64,000 bases of DNA from Paracoccus endophyticus (GTDB taxonomy: Bacteria > Pseudomonadota > Alphaproteobacteria > Rhodobacterales > Rhodobacteraceae), in NCBI RefSeq assembly GCF_003286075.1, contig NZ_QLUV01000002.1, positions 124,001-188,000 on the forward strand. The letters are read 5' to 3'. Below, piece after piece: positions 45,776-56,302 of the stretch. The translations under genes and the position numbers were made by a program. The stretch's first letter is position 1; the number at the start of each line of letters is the position of its first letter. The notes under the pieces were generated by a model. The model was given only the letters and a program-made list of their open reading frames with translations, was not told the origin of the DNA and did not search any database.

Positions 45776-46858
45776 TTATCTGCTTAACCCCCCACTCACC
45801 GACGGCACATCCCCCGCCGCAAACCCGTAATGCCGCAGCCAGCGCAAATCGCTCTCGAAGAACGCGCGCAGATCGGGAATCCCGTATTTCAGCATGGCAA
45901 TCCGGTCGATGCCCATGCCGAAGGCAAAGCCCTGCCACTCGGCGGGGTCGATCCCCCCGGCCTCCAGCACCTTGGGATGGACCATGCCCGACCCCAGGAT
46001 TTCCAGCCAGCTTTCCCCCTGCCCGATCTTCAGCTGCCCGCCCGACCAGTCGCAGCGGATGTCCACCTCGGCGGACGGCTCGGTGAAGGGGAAATGCGAG
46101 GCGCGGAAGCGCAGTTCGACCTGATCGACCTCGAAGAAGGCGCGGCAGAATTCCTCCAGCGTCCATTTCAGGTTGGCCATGGAAATGTCCTTCCCGATCG
46201 CCAGCCCCTCGACCTGGTGGAACATGGGCGTGTGGGTCTGGTCCATGTCCATGCGATAGACGCGGCCCGGCGCGATCACGCGGATCGGCGCGCCCTGCGC
46301 CTGCATGGCGCGGATCTGGACGGGCGAGGTGTGGGTGCGCAGCACATGGGGCGGGCGGGTGTCGCCTGTCGCGCGGGCCATGAAGAACGTGTCGTGTTCC
46401 TGCCGCGCGGGGTGTTCGGGCGGGATGTTCAGCGCGTCGAAGTTGAACCAGTCGCTCTCGACCTGCGGCCCCTCGGCCACGGAAAACCCCATGTCGGCAA
46501 AGATCGCCGTCACCTCGTCCATGACCTGAGACACGGGGTGGATCGTCCCCTGCGGACGCGGGCGGCCGGGCAGGGTGACGTCCAGCCACTCGCCCGCCAG
46601 GCGCGCGTCCAGCGCCGCGTCCTCAAGCGCCAGCTTGCGGGCGCGCAGCGCGGCGTCGATCTCGTCCTTCAGGCGGTTGAGGGCGGCGCCGGTGGTCTGC
46701 CGCTCCTCGGGGGTCATGCGGCCCAGTTCGCGCATCATCAGCGCGATCTCGCCCTTTTTCCCCAGGGCGGCCAGGCGCACCTCCTCCAGCGCGGCGACGC
46801 CCTCGGCCTCGGCGACGCGGGCAAGCCAGGTGGAACGCAAGCGGTCGGGATCGGTCAT
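45776..46858 (-). CDS. pheS: Phenylalanyl-tRNA synthetase alpha subunit
   Basis: A 360-residue catalytic subunit of phenylalanyl-tRNA synthetase. An N-terminal coiled-coil arm (residues 1-85) is followed by the class II core: motif 1 near [13 protein letters not shown], motif 2 with [19 protein letters not shown], and motif 3 [18 protein letters not shown] near the C-terminus. GAGG precedes the chosen ATG at 46858. The protein ends SGGLSR, a normal PheS ending, so the insertion behind it did not damage the gene. Divergent from maeB. Confidence 0.96.
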   Translation of the reverse strand: MTDPDRLRSTWLARVAEAEGVAALEEVRLAALGKKGEIALMMRELGRMTPEERQTTGAALNRLKDEIDAALRARKLALEDAALDARLAGEWLDVTLPGRPRPQGTIHPVSQVMDEVTAIFADMGFSVAEGPQVESDWFNFDALNIPPEHPARQEHDTFFMARATGDTRPPHVLRTHTSPVQIRAMQAQGAPIRVIAPGRVYRMDMDQTHTPMFHQVEGLAIGKDISMANLKWTLEEFCRAFFEVDQVELRFRASHFPFTEPSAEVDIRCDWSGGQLKIGQGESWLEILGSGMVHPKVLEAGGIDPAEWQGFAFGMGIDRIAMLKYGIPDLRAFFESDLRWLRHYGFAAGDVPSVSGGLSR

Positions 46859-46976
46859 GGGGGCCTCGCGGGAAAATGCGCGGCAGCCCTTAGCACGCGG
46901 GCGCTGGCCGTTCCAGCGCCGCGGCTGTTGCTGCGGCGGGCCGTGGGTGCATACAGTTGCCAAAACGGGGGGACGC

Positions 46977-49259
46977 ATGACCGACAGCAACGCGCCGCGC
47001 ACGTCGCGCATCACGGCCGAAGAGGCGCTGGCCTATCACCTGGAGCCGCGGCCGGGCAAGATCGACGTGGTGCCGTCCACCCCGATGGCCACCCAGCGCG
47101 ACCTGAGCCTGGCCTATTCCCCCGGCGTCGCCGTCCCGGTCGAGGCGATCGCCGCGCGCCCGGAACTGGCCTATGACTATACCACCAAGGGCAACCTGGT
47201 CGCGGTGATCTCGAACGGGACGGCGATCCTCGGCCTCGGCAACCTCGGCGCGCTGGCCTCGAAGCCGGTGATGGAGGGCAAGGCGGTGCTGTTCAAGCGC
47301 TTTGCCGACGTGAACGCCATCGACATCGAGCTGGACACCGAGGACCCCGACGAGATCATCCAGGCCGTGCGCCTGATGGGGCCGACCTTCGGCGGCATCA
47401 ACCTGGAAGACATCAAGGCGCCCGAATGCTTCATCATCGAAAGCCGGCTGAAGGAGCTGATGGACATCCCCGTCTTCCATGACGACCAGCACGGGACGGC
47501 GGTGATCTGCGCGGCGGGCCTGCTGAATGCGCTGGAACTGTCGGGCAAGCGGATCGAGGACTGCCGGATCGTGCTGAACGGCGCGGGGGCGGCGGGGATC
47601 GCCTGCCTTGAACTGCTGAAGGCGATGGGGGCGCGGCACGACAACTGCATCATGGCCGACACCAAGGGCGTGATCTGGAAGGGCCGGACCGAGGGCATGA
47701 ACCAGTGGAAATCGGCCCATGCCGCCGACACCGACGCCCGCACGCTGGCCGACGCGATGCGCGGGGCCGACGTGTTCCTGGGCGTGTCGGCCAAGGGCGC
47801 GGTAACGCAGGCGATGGTGCAGTCGATGGCCCCGAACCCGGTCATCTTCGCCATGGCCAACCCCGACCCCGAGATCACCCCCGAGGAGGCGCACGAGGTC
47901 CGCCCCGACGCCATCGTCGCCACCGGGCGGTCGGATTATCCCAACCAGGTCAACAACGTGCTGGGCTTTCCCTATCTGTTCCGTGGCGCGCTGGACATCC
48001 ACGCCCGCGCCATCAACGACGAGATGAAGATCGCCTGCGCCCGCGCGCTGGCGCAACTGGCGCGCGAGGACGTGCCCGACGAGGTCGCGGTGGCCTATGG
48101 GCGCAAGCTGACCTTCGGGCGCGACTATATCATCCCCACGCCCTTCGACCCCCGGCTGATCCACGTGGTGCCCCCGGCGGTCGCGCGCGCCGGCATGGAT
48201 ACGGGCGTGGCGCGCCGTCCGATCATCGACATGGACGCCTATGTCCAGTCGCTGAAGGCGCGGATGGACCCGACCGCCACGATCATGCAGGGCCTTCATG
48301 CCCGGGCACGGGCTGCGCAGGCGCGCATGATCTTTGCCGAGGGCGACGACCCGCGCATCCTGCGCGCCGCCGTCGCCTGGCAGCGCGGCGGCATGGGCCA
48401 GGCGCTGGTGGTCGGGCGCGAGGCGGACGTGGCCGAAAAGCTGACCCTTGCGGGCCTGGGGGACGCGGTGCGGGAACTGGCCGTGGTCAACTCGGGCAAC
48501 ACGGCGCATTTCGGGGACTATCACGATTTCCTGTATCGGCGGCTGCAACGTCAGGGCGTGGACCGCGAGGATGCGGCCAAGCTGGTCCGCCGCGACCGGC
48601 ACGTCTTTGCCGCGCTGATGCTGGCGCATGGGCATGGCGACGGGCTGGTGACGGGGGCGACGCGCAAGGCGCCCCATGTGCTGGCCCAGATCGGGCAGGT
48701 TTTCGACGTGCGCCCGCAGGACGGCGCGGTCGGCATCACCGCGGTCCTGCACCGCGGGCGGATCGTGCTGATCGGCGACACGCTGGTCCACGAATGGCCC
48801 GAGGCCGAGGACCTGGCCCTGATCGCCACCCGCGGCGCCCATGTGGCCCGCGGCCTGGGGCTGGACCCGCGGGTGGCGTTCCTGTCGTTTTCCACCTTCG
48901 GCTATCCGGTCAGCGAGCGGGCGACCAAGATGGCCGATGCCGCCCGCGTGCTGGACCGGCGCGGCGCCGATTTCGAATACGAGGGCGAGATGACCGCGGA
49001 CGTGGCCCTGAACCCCGACCAGGCGGCGAAATATCCCTTCAGCCGCCTGACCGGCCCCGCCAACGTGCTGGTGGTGCCGGCGCGCCATTCCGCCTCGATC
49101 AGCGTCAAGCTGATGCAGGAACTGGCCTGCGCCACGGTGATCGGCCCGATCCTGACCGGCGTGCCGAAGCCCATCCAGATCTGCGCCACCAACTCGACCG
49201 TCAGCGACATCCTGAACATGGCCGCGATTGCCGCGGGCCGGCTGGGACAGGCAAGGTGA
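46977..49259 (+). CDS. maeB: NADP-dependent malic enzyme (MaeB type)
   Basis: A 760-residue two-domain enzyme that decarboxylates malate to pyruvate, supplying NADPH. The malic enzyme domain (residues about 1-430) has the YSPGVAVPV start region, [24 protein letters not shown] and the NAD(P)-binding [16 protein letters not shown]. The C-terminal half (about 435-760) is a phosphotransacetylase-like domain, known in MaeB proteins as a regulatory unit. GGGGGGA lies before the ATG. The stop overlaps the next gene's GTG start. Confidence 0.95.
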   Translation: MTDSNAPRTSRITAEEALAYHLEPRPGKIDVVPSTPMATQRDLSLAYSPGVAVPVEAIAARPELAYDYTTKGNLVAVISNGTAILGLGNLGALASKPVMEGKAVLFKRFADVNAIDIELDTEDPDEIIQAVRLMGPTFGGINLEDIKAPECFIIESRLKELMDIPVFHDDQHGTAVICAAGLLNALELSGKRIEDCRIVLNGAGAAGIACLELLKAMGARHDNCIMADTKGVIWKGRTEGMNQWKSAHAADTDARTLADAMRGADVFLGVSAKGAVTQAMVQSMAPNPVIFAMANPDPEITPEEAHEVRPDAIVATGRSDYPNQVNNVLGFPYLFRGALDIHARAINDEMKIACARALAQLAREDVPDEVAVAYGRKLTFGRDYIIPTPFDPRLIHVVPPAVARAGMDTGVARRPIIDMDAYVQSLKARMDPTATIMQGLHARARAAQARMIFAEGDDPRILRAAVAWQRGGMGQALVVGREADVAEKLTLAGLGDAVRELAVVNSGNTAHFGDYHDFLYRRLQRQGVDREDAAKLVRRDRHVFAALMLAHGHGDGLVTGATRKAPHVLAQIGQVFDVRPQDGAVGITAVLHRGRIVLIGDTLVHEWPEAEDLALIATRGAHVARGLGLDPRVAFLSFSTFGYPVSERATKMADAARVLDRRGADFEYEGEMTADVALNPDQAAKYPFSRLTGPANVLVVPARHSASISVKLMQELACATVIGPILTGVPKPIQICATNSTVSDILNMAAIAAGRLGQAR

Positions 49260-49777
49260 GCTGGCCCGAGCTGCTGGCCGAGGCGCGGCAGGGCTCGGCC
49301 CTGCGCGCCTCGGCCGCCCACGGCGAACGGCACTGGCGCGCGGTGGCCGCGGTCGGCCTGCGGATCGCCCGGGCCGACGCGCGGGTGGCGGCCGACATCT
49401 GCGTGGCCTTTGCGGTGCTGCACGACTGCCGCCGGGTCAGCGAAACCCGCGATCCCCTGCACGGCGCGGCCGCGGCGCGCGTGGCGCGGGGCAGCACGGT
49501 GCTGCCTGCGCTGCTGGGACCGTCGCGCGCGGACCTGGTGGCCGAGGCGTGCCGGCATCACAACGGCGGCGCGCCCCGGCCGGACCAGCCGCTTGTCGGC
49601 GCCTGCTTCGACGCTGATCGCTTTACCCTGGGCCGCGTCGGCATCGACCCGCAGCCGCGCTTTTTCTCGGTCATCCGAAAGCAACCCGACTTTGCGGCGA
49701 TGCTGCGCTTTGCCGAACGGGTCAGCGACGCGCCGCCGGACTGGCCCGAGATCTTCGCCTCCCTCGGCTCAGCCTGA
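49256..49777 (+). CDS. HD-domain-like hypothetical protein
   Basis: A 173-residue soluble protein. Spaced histidines and aspartates follow the HD-hydrolase order: H in SAAHGERHW (residues 22-30), the HD pair in FAVLHDCRR (about 55-63), H in DPLHGAA, HH in CRHHNGG, and D in [13 protein letters not shown] metal-dependent phosphohydrolase is therefore plausible, with substrate unknown. The start is a GTG overlapping the maeB stop (GTGA), so it is translated with maeB. The convergent trhO overlaps its 3' end by 9 bases. Confidence 0.8.
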   Translation: MSWPELLAEARQGSALRASAAHGERHWRAVAAVGLRIARADARVAADICVAFAVLHDCRRVSETRDPLHGAAAARVARGSTVLPALLGPSRADLVAEACRHHNGGAPRPDQPLVGACFDADRFTLGRVGIDPQPRFFSVIRKQPDFAAMLRFAERVSDAPPDWPEIFASLGSA

Positions 49778-50683
49778 AAACAGCTCGCCCCGCGCGACCT
49801 GCCGCTGGCGCTCGCGAAAGCGGGCGCGGTCGGCGTCGGTGTAGTCGTCCGCGCACAGGTGACAGGCGACGCCCTCCTCGTACTCGGGCCGTGCCGTGTG
49901 GGCGGGCGCAAGCGGGCGGCGGCAGGCGTGGCACAGCAGATGCCCGCCGGGGGCAAGCCCGTGGGTCAGGCTGACGCGACGGTCGAAGACAAAGCAGGCG
50001 CCGTCCCACAGGCTGTCGCCCTCGGGCACGTCCTCAAGGTATTTCAGCACCCCGCCGTCCAGGTGGAACACCTCGGGCACGCCCTCGGCCAGCAGGAAGT
50101 TGGTCGATTTCTCGCAGCGGATGCCCCCGGTGCAGAACATCGCGATGCGCTGGCCGGCAAAGCGGCCGGCATTGGCGCGCCACCATGCGGGAAAGTCGCG
50201 AAAAGACCGCGTGCCCGGATCGACGGCGCCGCGGAACGTGCCGATCGCCACCTCGTAATCGTTGCGGGTGTCGATCACCGCCACGTCGGGCGCAGAGATC
50301 AGGGCGTTCCAGTCGGCGGGCGCGACCCGCGCGCCGGCACGTGCCGCCGGGTCTACGCCGGGCTGGCCCATCGTCACGATCTCGGCCTTGACGCGGACCT
50401 TCATGCGGCCAAAGGGCATGGCGTCCGCGCCGCTTTCCTTGCAGCGCAGCGCGGCGAACCCCGGCCGGCCGCGCAGATGCGCCAGCACCGCGGCGATCCC
50501 GTCGGGCGGTCCGGCGATGGTGCCGTTCACGCCCTCGGCCGCCAGGATCAGCGTGCCGCGCACGCCTGCCGCGGCGCAGGCGGCCAGCAGCGGCCCGCGC
50601 CGGGCGGCGGGGTCGGGCAGGGGGGCGAAATGGTACAGCGCGGCGACGGTCAGCATGGCGGGGCCATAGCGGCGGCGCGACAT
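49769..50683 (-). CDS. trhO: tRNA uridine(34) hydroxylase, rhodanese-domain
   Basis: A 304-residue protein of the TrhO (YceA) family, which forms 5-hydroxyuridine at position 34 of certain tRNAs. An N-terminal acylphosphatase-like domain ([15 protein letters not shown]) is followed by a rhodanese domain with the active-site loop [13 protein letters not shown] (about residues 180-192). A C-terminal cysteine-pair region ([12 protein letters not shown]) looks like a zinc site. ATG at 50683 is the longest start; ATG at 50656 ([10 protein letters not shown]) would match homologue N-termini equally well. The 3' end overlaps the convergent HD-like gene. Confidence 0.9.
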   Translation of the reverse strand: MSRRRYGPAMLTVAALYHFAPLPDPAARRGPLLAACAAAGVRGTLILAAEGVNGTIAGPPDGIAAVLAHLRGRPGFAALRCKESGADAMPFGRMKVRVKAEIVTMGQPGVDPAARAGARVAPADWNALISAPDVAVIDTRNDYEVAIGTFRGAVDPGTRSFRDFPAWWRANAGRFAGQRIAMFCTGGIRCEKSTNFLLAEGVPEVFHLDGGVLKYLEDVPEGDSLWDGACFVFDRRVSLTHGLAPGGHLLCHACRRPLAPAHTARPEYEEGVACHLCADDYTDADRARFRERQRQVARGELFSG

Positions 50684-50735
50684 TGACGCAACCGCCTGAC
50701 GTTCCTAGGGTCCGCCCATCACAGGGGGGAAAACC

Positions 50736-51329
50736 ATGCGGGCCTTGATCGTCGTTGACCTGCAGGTCGATTTCTGTCCCGGCGGCGCGCTGGCCGTGCC
50801 CGGCGGGGATCAGATCGTGGACGCGGTCAACGACCTGATGCCCGATTTCGACGCCGTGGTGCTGACCCAGGACTGGCACCCCCACGACCATTCCAGCTTT
50901 GCCGACGCGCATCCCGGCCGCGACCCCTATGCGACCGTGCAGATGCCCTACGGCCCGCAGGTGCTGTGGCCGCGCCATTGCGTGATCGGCTCGCCCGGCG
51001 CGGCGTTCCATCCCGGGCTGGCGGTGGACGTGGCCGACCTGGTGGTCCGCAAGGGGTTCCGCCCGCAGATCGACAGCTACTCGGCCTTCCACGAGAACGA
51101 CCGCACCACCCCCACCGGGCTGGCGGGATACCTGCGCGAGCGGGACCTGCGCGACCTGACATTCGTCGGCCTTGCCCATGATTTCTGCGTCGCGTGGTCG
51201 GCCATCGACGCGGCCCGGCTGGGGTTCCGCGCCACCGTCATCGAAAAGGCGACCCGCGCCATCGACCTCGACGGCTCGCGCGCGGCGGCGCAGGCGGCGA
51301 TGCGCGCGGCCGGGGTGCATCTGGCATGA
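50736..51329 (+). CDS. pncA: Nicotinamidase
   Basis: A 197-residue cysteine hydrolase converting nicotinamide to nicotinate in NAD salvage. Catalytic residues are visible: D12 in [12 protein letters not shown]106 in VVRKGF, and C151 in AHDFCV. Metal ligands are expected at D46 and H48 (DWHPHDH) and H81. GGGGGGAAAACC lies before the ATG. The stop overlaps pncB (ATGA, 51326-51329), so product and next enzyme are made together. Confidence 0.95.
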   Translation: MRALIVVDLQVDFCPGGALAVPGGDQIVDAVNDLMPDFDAVVLTQDWHPHDHSSFADAHPGRDPYATVQMPYGPQVLWPRHCVIGSPGAAFHPGLAVDVADLVVRKGFRPQIDSYSAFHENDRTTPTGLAGYLRERDLRDLTFVGLAHDFCVAWSAIDAARLGFRATVIEKATRAIDLDGSRAAAQAAMRAAGVHLA

Positions 51330-52633
51330 TGATCCCGACCATCGACATCGCCACCCGCGTCTACAACCACAAGTGGAAGATCGACCCGATCGTCCGGTCG
51401 CTGATCGACACCGACTTCTACAAGCTGCTGATGTGCCAGTCGGTGCTGCGCAACCGGCCGGACGTGACCGTCACCTTCAGCCTGATCAACCGCACGAAAT
51501 CCATCCGCCTGGCCGATCTGATCGACGAGGGCGAGCTGCGCGAGCAGCTGGACCATGTGCGCGATCTGTCTCTGAGCCGCGGCGAAAGCACCTGGCTGCG
51601 GGGCAACACCTTCTACGGCAAGCGCCAGATGTTCCGCCCCGACTTCATGGAGTTCCTCGAGGGGCTGCGCCTGCCGCCCTATCACCTGGAACGCCGCGAC
51701 GGCCAGTACGAGCTGACCTTCGAGGGGCGCTGGCCCGAGGTCATGCTGTGGGAGATCCCCGCCCTCGCCGTCATCATGGAACTGCGGTCCCGCGCCGTGC
51801 TGAAGGATCTGGGCCGGTTCGAGCTTCAGGTCCTGTATGCCCGCGCCATGACCCGCATCTGGGAAAAGATCGAGGCGCTGCGCCCGCTGGGCCCGGACCT
51901 GAAGATCGCCGACTTCGGCACCCGCCGGCGCCATTCCTTCCTGTGGCAGGACTGGTGCGTCCAGGCCCTGATCGAGGGCTTGGGCGAGCGGTTCACCGGC
52001 ACGTCGAACTGCCTGATCGCCATGCGCCGCGACATCGAGGCGATCGGCACCAACGCGCATGAGCTGCCGATGGTCTACGCCGCGCTGGCCGACAGCGACG
52101 AGGCGCTGCGCCAGGCCCCCTACAAGGTGCTGGCCGACTGGCACGAGGAACACGAGGGCAATCTGCGGATCATCCTGCCCGACACCTACGGCACGCCGGG
52201 GTTCCTGTCGGGGGCGCCCGACTGGCTGGCGGGCTGGACGGGCATCCGCGTGGACAGCGGCGATCCCGTCGCCATGACGGAATACGCGATCGACTGGTGG
52301 ACATCGCGCGGCGAGGACCCGACGCAAAAGCGGGTCATCTTTTCGGACGGGCTGGACGTGGCCCAGATCGCCGCGCTGTTCCGGCGCTTTCACGGCCGGG
52401 TCAAGGTCAGCTTCGGCTGGGGCACGCTGCTGACCAACGACTTTCGCGGGCTGGTGCCCGGCGACGGGCTGGCCCCGTTCTCGCTGGTGTGCAAGGCGGT
52501 CGCGGCGAACGGCAGGCCGACGGTCAAGCTGTCGGACAACCCCACCAAGGCGACCGGCCCCGCCAACCTGATCGCCCATTACAAGCGCGTCTTCGGCGTG
52601 GGCGACCAGCAGCAGTCCACGGTGATCGTCTGA
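51326..52633 (+). CDS. pncB: Nicotinate phosphoribosyltransferase
   Basis: A 435-residue enzyme that joins nicotinate to PRPP, the second step of the salvage branch started by PncA. Family features include [14 protein letters not shown] near residue 25, [12 protein letters not shown] near 200, TSNCLIAM, and the phosphate-binding VRVDSGDP-like segment [11 protein letters not shown] near 310. A second ATG follows directly after the first. The 3' end region is partly repeated downstream. It is convergent with nadE, which uses the pathway's later intermediate. Confidence 0.95.
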   Translation: MMIPTIDIATRVYNHKWKIDPIVRSLIDTDFYKLLMCQSVLRNRPDVTVTFSLINRTKSIRLADLIDEGELREQLDHVRDLSLSRGESTWLRGNTFYGKRQMFRPDFMEFLEGLRLPPYHLERRDGQYELTFEGRWPEVMLWEIPALAVIMELRSRAVLKDLGRFELQVLYARAMTRIWEKIEALRPLGPDLKIADFGTRRRHSFLWQDWCVQALIEGLGERFTGTSNCLIAMRRDIEAIGTNAHELPMVYAALADSDEALRQAPYKVLADWHEEHEGNLRIILPDTYGTPGFLSGAPDWLAGWTGIRVDSGDPVAMTEYAIDWWTSRGEDPTQKRVIFSDGLDVAQIAALFRRFHGRVKVSFGWGTLLTNDFRGLVPGDGLAPFSLVCKAVAANGRPTVKLSDNPTKATGPANLIAHYKRVFGVGDQQQSTVIV

Positions 52634-52706
52634 CCGCTGGCGCGCCAGGCGGCCCGCGCCGGGGCGGTCGGCCGTCATCGTCTGGCCGCTGGCGCCAGGC
52701 GGCCCC
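52625..52706 (+). repeat. Direct repeat of the pncB 3' end
   Basis: The last bases and stop of pncB plus about 22 following bases (52625-52655) recur at 52677-52706, with a G for A in the stop codon (TGA to TGG) and a 2-base deletion. Each copy holds a short inverted repeat (CGCTGGCG/CGCCAGGCG). These could act as the terminator between convergent pncB and nadE. Confidence 0.85.
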
Positions 52707-52762
52707 GTCGAACAGCCGGTGGGCGAACGTCGGCGCCTGGGCGAGCGGTTCGGATCGCGCCG

Positions 52763-54421
52763 TCAGCCCTCGTCGCGCCACTTGTTGACCAGCGGATAGC
52801 GCCGGTCCAGCCAGAACGCCCGCGGCGACACGCGCGGCCCCGGCGCCGCCTGATAGCGTTTCCATTCGCTGCCATAGAGCAGCCGTTCCACGTGCTTGAC
52901 CGTCTCGCGGTCGTGGCCCTGCGCGACAAGATCCGCGACCGAGGCGTCGCGTTCCACCAGCCCGTACAGGATCGCGTCCAGCACGTCATAGGGGGGCAGC
53001 GAATCCTCGTCCTTCTGGTCGGGGCGCAGCTCGGCCGAGGGCGGCTTGTCGATGATCGCGGGCGGGATCACCTCGCCCGCCGGCCCGGCCATCCAGTCGC
53101 GGTGGTGTTCGTTGCGCCAGCGGCAGGTCTGGAACACCCGCGTCTTGTAGAGGTCCTTGATCGGGTTGTAGCCGCCCGCCATGTCGCCGTAGATGGTCGC
53201 ATAGCCGACCGCGACCTCGGACTTGTTGCCGGTGGTCAGCAGCAGTTCGCCGAACTTGTTGGACATCGCCATCAGCAGCAGCCCGCGCAGGCGGGACTGG
53301 ATGTTCTCCTCGGTCAGGTCGGGGGCGGTCCCGGCCATCACCGGCGCCAGGGCCTGCGCCACCGCATCGACCGGCCCGTTGATCGGGACGGTGTCCATGC
53401 GGATGCCCAGCCGCGCCGCCAGCTCGGCCGCGTCGTCCAGCGAATGCCGGCTGGAATAGCCCGACGGCAGCCGCACGCCGCGCACGTTGTCCGGCCCCAG
53501 CGCGTCGGCGGCGATGGCGGCGACCAGCGCGCTGTCGATGCCCCCCGACAGGCCCAGCAGCACGCGGCGGAACCCCGACTTGCGCATATAGTCCGACAGC
53601 GCCAGCACCATCGCGCGATAGTCCTGTTCCCACGCCTCGGGCTGCGGCGCCATCGCGCCCGGCTCGGCCCGCCAGCCCTGGGGGGTGCGGGTGAAATCGA
53701 CATGGGCCAGCGCCTCCTCGAAGGCGGGCAGCTGCACCACCTTGTGGCCGCCGGGGTTCAGCACGAAGGACGCGCCGTCATAGACCTGATCGTCCTGTCC
53801 GCCGACCATGTTGACATAGGCCAGCGGCAGCCCGCTTTCGACCACGCGGGCGACCATGTGGCCCATCCGCAGGTCCAGCTTGTCGCGGTGATAGGGGCTG
53901 CCGTTGGGCACCACCAGGATCTCGGCCCCCGTCTCGGCCAGCGTCTCGGTCACGGACGGCCACCAGGCATCCTCGCAGATGGGCGATCCGATGCGCACGC
54001 CCGCGACGGCAAAGGGGCCGCTGATCGGGCCGGGGTCGAACAGGCGCAGCTCGTCGAACAGCTCCTTGTGCGGCAGTTCGTGCTTGTAGACGCGGGCCGT
54101 GATGTGCCCGCCCTGCAGGACCAGCCAGGCGTTGTGCAGCTTGTCCCCCTCGCACCAGGGGCCGCCGATGCCGATCGCAGGGCCGTCGGCGCAGTCGTCC
54201 GCCAGCCGCTGCACCGTGGCCATGGCGTCGCGCAGGAACGCGGGCTTCAGCACCAGGTCCTGGGTCTGATAGCCGGTGATGAACATCTCGGGCAGGGCCA
54301 CCATGTCCGCGCCGGCCGCGCGCGCCTGCTGCCAGGCGTCGCGCGCCCTGGCGGCGTTGCCGTCCAGGTCGCCCACGGTGGCGTTCAGCTGGGCGAGGGT
54401 CAGGCGGAACCGGTCGGTCAT
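52763..54421 (-). CDS. nadE: Glutamine-dependent NAD+ synthetase
   Basis: A 552-residue two-domain enzyme making NAD+ from nicotinate adenine dinucleotide. The N-terminal nitrilase-like amidotransferase has the Glu of LPEMFITGYQ (about 43-52), a catalytic Lys in YKHELPHKELF, and the Cys in SPICEDAWW. The synthetase domain carries the P-loop LGLSGGIDSALV (about 290-301). The ATG at 54421 is chosen because GAGG lies 7 bases before it; an ATG four codons upstream is possible. It completes the NAD cluster with pncA and pncB. Confidence 0.95.
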   Translation of the reverse strand: MTDRFRLTLAQLNATVGDLDGNAARARDAWQQARAAGADMVALPEMFITGYQTQDLVLKPAFLRDAMATVQRLADDCADGPAIGIGGPWCEGDKLHNAWLVLQGGHITARVYKHELPHKELFDELRLFDPGPISGPFAVAGVRIGSPICEDAWWPSVTETLAETGAEILVVPNGSPYHRDKLDLRMGHMVARVVESGLPLAYVNMVGGQDDQVYDGASFVLNPGGHKVVQLPAFEEALAHVDFTRTPQGWRAEPGAMAPQPEAWEQDYRAMVLALSDYMRKSGFRRVLLGLSGGIDSALVAAIAADALGPDNVRGVRLPSGYSSRHSLDDAAELAARLGIRMDTVPINGPVDAVAQALAPVMAGTAPDLTEENIQSRLRGLLLMAMSNKFGELLLTTGNKSEVAVGYATIYGDMAGGYNPIKDLYKTRVFQTCRWRNEHHRDWMAGPAGEVIPPAIIDKPPSAELRPDQKDEDSLPPYDVLDAILYGLVERDASVADLVAQGHDRETVKHVERLLYGSEWKRYQAAPGPRVSPRAFWLDRRYPLVNKWRDEG

Positions 54422-54637
54422 CGTGGGCCTCATGCGCGGGTCGCGCGACGGGGGGTCAGGCGCGCCGGGGCAACGATAGGGCCGGCCGGGGGCAAGGGAA
54501 AGATGCCGGCGATCCGCCGCCGCCCGGCGGGATGCGGGCGCGGCAGGGGGCCGTCAGGCTTTGCGTCGGCCCCGGCGCTGGGTTAGACGGGGGGCCGCAG
54601 GCGGGCGCCGGTCCCGCGCAATGGGAAGGCTCAGGCG

Positions 54638-56302
54638 ATGAACCCCGCAATCCGGGCTGCCGCTGTGGCCCTCGCGCTCGCGGCCGGTGCGGCCGCGCCG
54701 ACGATGGGACAGGCGCAGCCGGTCGTGACCAAGCAGTATGACGACGGCGGCGTCTATGAAGGCACGTTCCGCAACGGCCGCCAGCACGGGCGCGGCAGCT
54801 ATGCCCTGCCCTCGGGCTATCGCTACGAGGGCGACTGGATCGACGGCGAGATCAGCGGGCAGGGCCGCGCGACCTATCCCAACGGGTCTGTCTATGAAGG
54901 GCAGTTCGCCAGGGGCAAGCCGCATGGCACGGGCAAGATCACCTATGCCGATGGCGGCAGCTACGAGGGCGAGTGGCAGGAGGGCGAGATCACCGGCACC
55001 GGCACCGCCACCTATGCCAACGGATCGACCTATCGCGGCGGGTTCCTGAAGGCGCTGCACCACGGCAAGGGCGTGCTGACCCAGCAGAACGGCTATCGCT
55101 ATGACGGCGACTGGGTGGCGGGCGCGAAAGAGGGGCAGGGCACGATCACCTATCCCGACGGCTCGGTCTATCGGGGCGGGATGCTGGCGGGGATGCGGGC
55201 GGGCAAGGGCGTGCTGACAATGCCCGACGGTCTTGTCTATGACGGCCTGTGGGCGGGCGGGCAGATGTCGGGGCAGGGCACGCTGACCCAGGCCAACGGC
55301 GACGTGTACGAGGGGCAGATGCGCGCCAACCGGCGCGAGGGGCTGGGCCGGGCCACCTATGCCAACGGCGACGTCTATGACGGCGGCTTCCGGGCCGACA
55401 AGCGCCACGGGCAGGGCGTGTTCACCGGGGTGGACGGCTATGTCTATCAGGGCGAGTGGGTCGAGGGCCGGATGGAGGGGCAGGGCCGCATCGCCTATCC
55501 CGACGGCTCGGTCTATGAGGGCACGCTGAAGGCCGACCAGCCCGAGGGCACGGGCAAGATCACCTATGCCGACGGCGCGACCTACGAGGGCGGCTGGGTC
55601 GGCGGCGTGATCGAGGGGCCGGGCCGGGCCACCTATGCCAACGGCATGGTCTATGAGGGCAACTTCAAGGCCGCCCGCAACGAGGGGCGGGGCCGCATGA
55701 CCTATCCCGACGGCTATGTCTATGACGGGGACTGGAAGGCCGGGCAGCGCCACGGCACGGGCACCGCGACCTATCCCGACGGCACCGTCTATCGGGGCGG
55801 TTTCGTGGACGGGCTGCGCCAGGGCCAGGGGGTGCTGACCACCGCCGACGGGTTCCGCTATGAAGGCGGCTGGACGGCGGGCGAGATCGACGGCGAGGGC
55901 GTGGCGACCTATGCCAACGGCGATGTCTACAAGGGTCATTTCGTGGGGGGCAAGCGGCAGGGGCAGGGGGTGATGACCTATGCCGGCGGCCGCGTCGCCG
56001 AGGGCGAATGGCGCGACGACCGGCTGAACGACGAGGGCGCGGCAAGCGCCGCCCCGCCGGTTGATCCGGCCGCCGCTCCGCCCGCCGCCGCCCCCTCGGC
56101 CGCCGCCCCGCCGGCCGCCGCCCCCTCGGCCGCCGCCCCGCCGGGCGATGCCCCGCCGGGCGATGCGGGGGCCGCCCCGCCGGGCGATGGGGGGGACGAT
56201 CCGGTGGCCGGGGACGCGGCACCAGCCGCGTCGGGCGCCCCTGTGTCGGACGGCGACGCGCCCGCCGGGCCCGTCCCCAGCGCCCCGGCGTCGGGGGGCT
56301 GA
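54638..56302 (+). CDS. Secreted MORN-repeat protein
   Basis: A 554-residue exported protein. A signal peptide (IRAAAVALALAAGAAAPTMG, cleavage near GQAQP) is followed by about 18 MORN repeats of 23 residues from about 34 to 465, each of the form YxxGxxYxGxWxxGxxxGxG. Neighbouring repeats alternate between YANG and YPDG types, suggesting growth by duplication of pairs. The last 85 residues are Ala/Pro/Gly/Asp-rich low complexity, including a 30-bp tandem unit. MORN arrays bind lipids or proteins in some systems; the role here is unknown. Divergent from nadE. Confidence 0.88.
   Translation: MNPAIRAAAVALALAAGAAAPTMGQAQPVVTKQYDDGGVYEGTFRNGRQHGRGSYALPSGYRYEGDWIDGEISGQGRATYPNGSVYEGQFARGKPHGTGKITYADGGSYEGEWQEGEITGTGTATYANGSTYRGGFLKALHHGKGVLTQQNGYRYDGDWVAGAKEGQGTITYPDGSVYRGGMLAGMRAGKGVLTMPDGLVYDGLWAGGQMSGQGTLTQANGDVYEGQMRANRREGLGRATYANGDVYDGGFRADKRHGQGVFTGVDGYVYQGEWVEGRMEGQGRIAYPDGSVYEGTLKADQPEGTGKITYADGATYEGGWVGGVIEGPGRATYANGMVYEGNFKAARNEGRGRMTYPDGYVYDGDWKAGQRHGTGTATYPDGTVYRGGFVDGLRQGQGVLTTADGFRYEGGWTAGEIDGEGVATYANGDVYKGHFVGGKRQGQGVMTYAGGRVAEGEWRDDRLNDEGAASAAPPVDPAAAPPAAAPSAAAPPAAAPSAAAPPGDAPPGDAGAAPPGDGGDDPVAGDAAPAASGAPVSDGDAPAGPVPSAPASGG
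56085..56144 (+). repeat. 30-bp tandem duplication in the MORN gene tail
   Basis: Two consecutive 30-bp units encode the decapeptide pattern PPAAAPSAAA twice, in frame, in the low-complexity C-terminal tail. Copies are near identical, which suggests a recent duplication. Confidence 0.85.

Noticed and set aside
46890..49088. 732-codon frame on the - strand opposite maeB
   Set aside because: Shadow frame rich in His, Arg and Gln; maeB is unambiguous.
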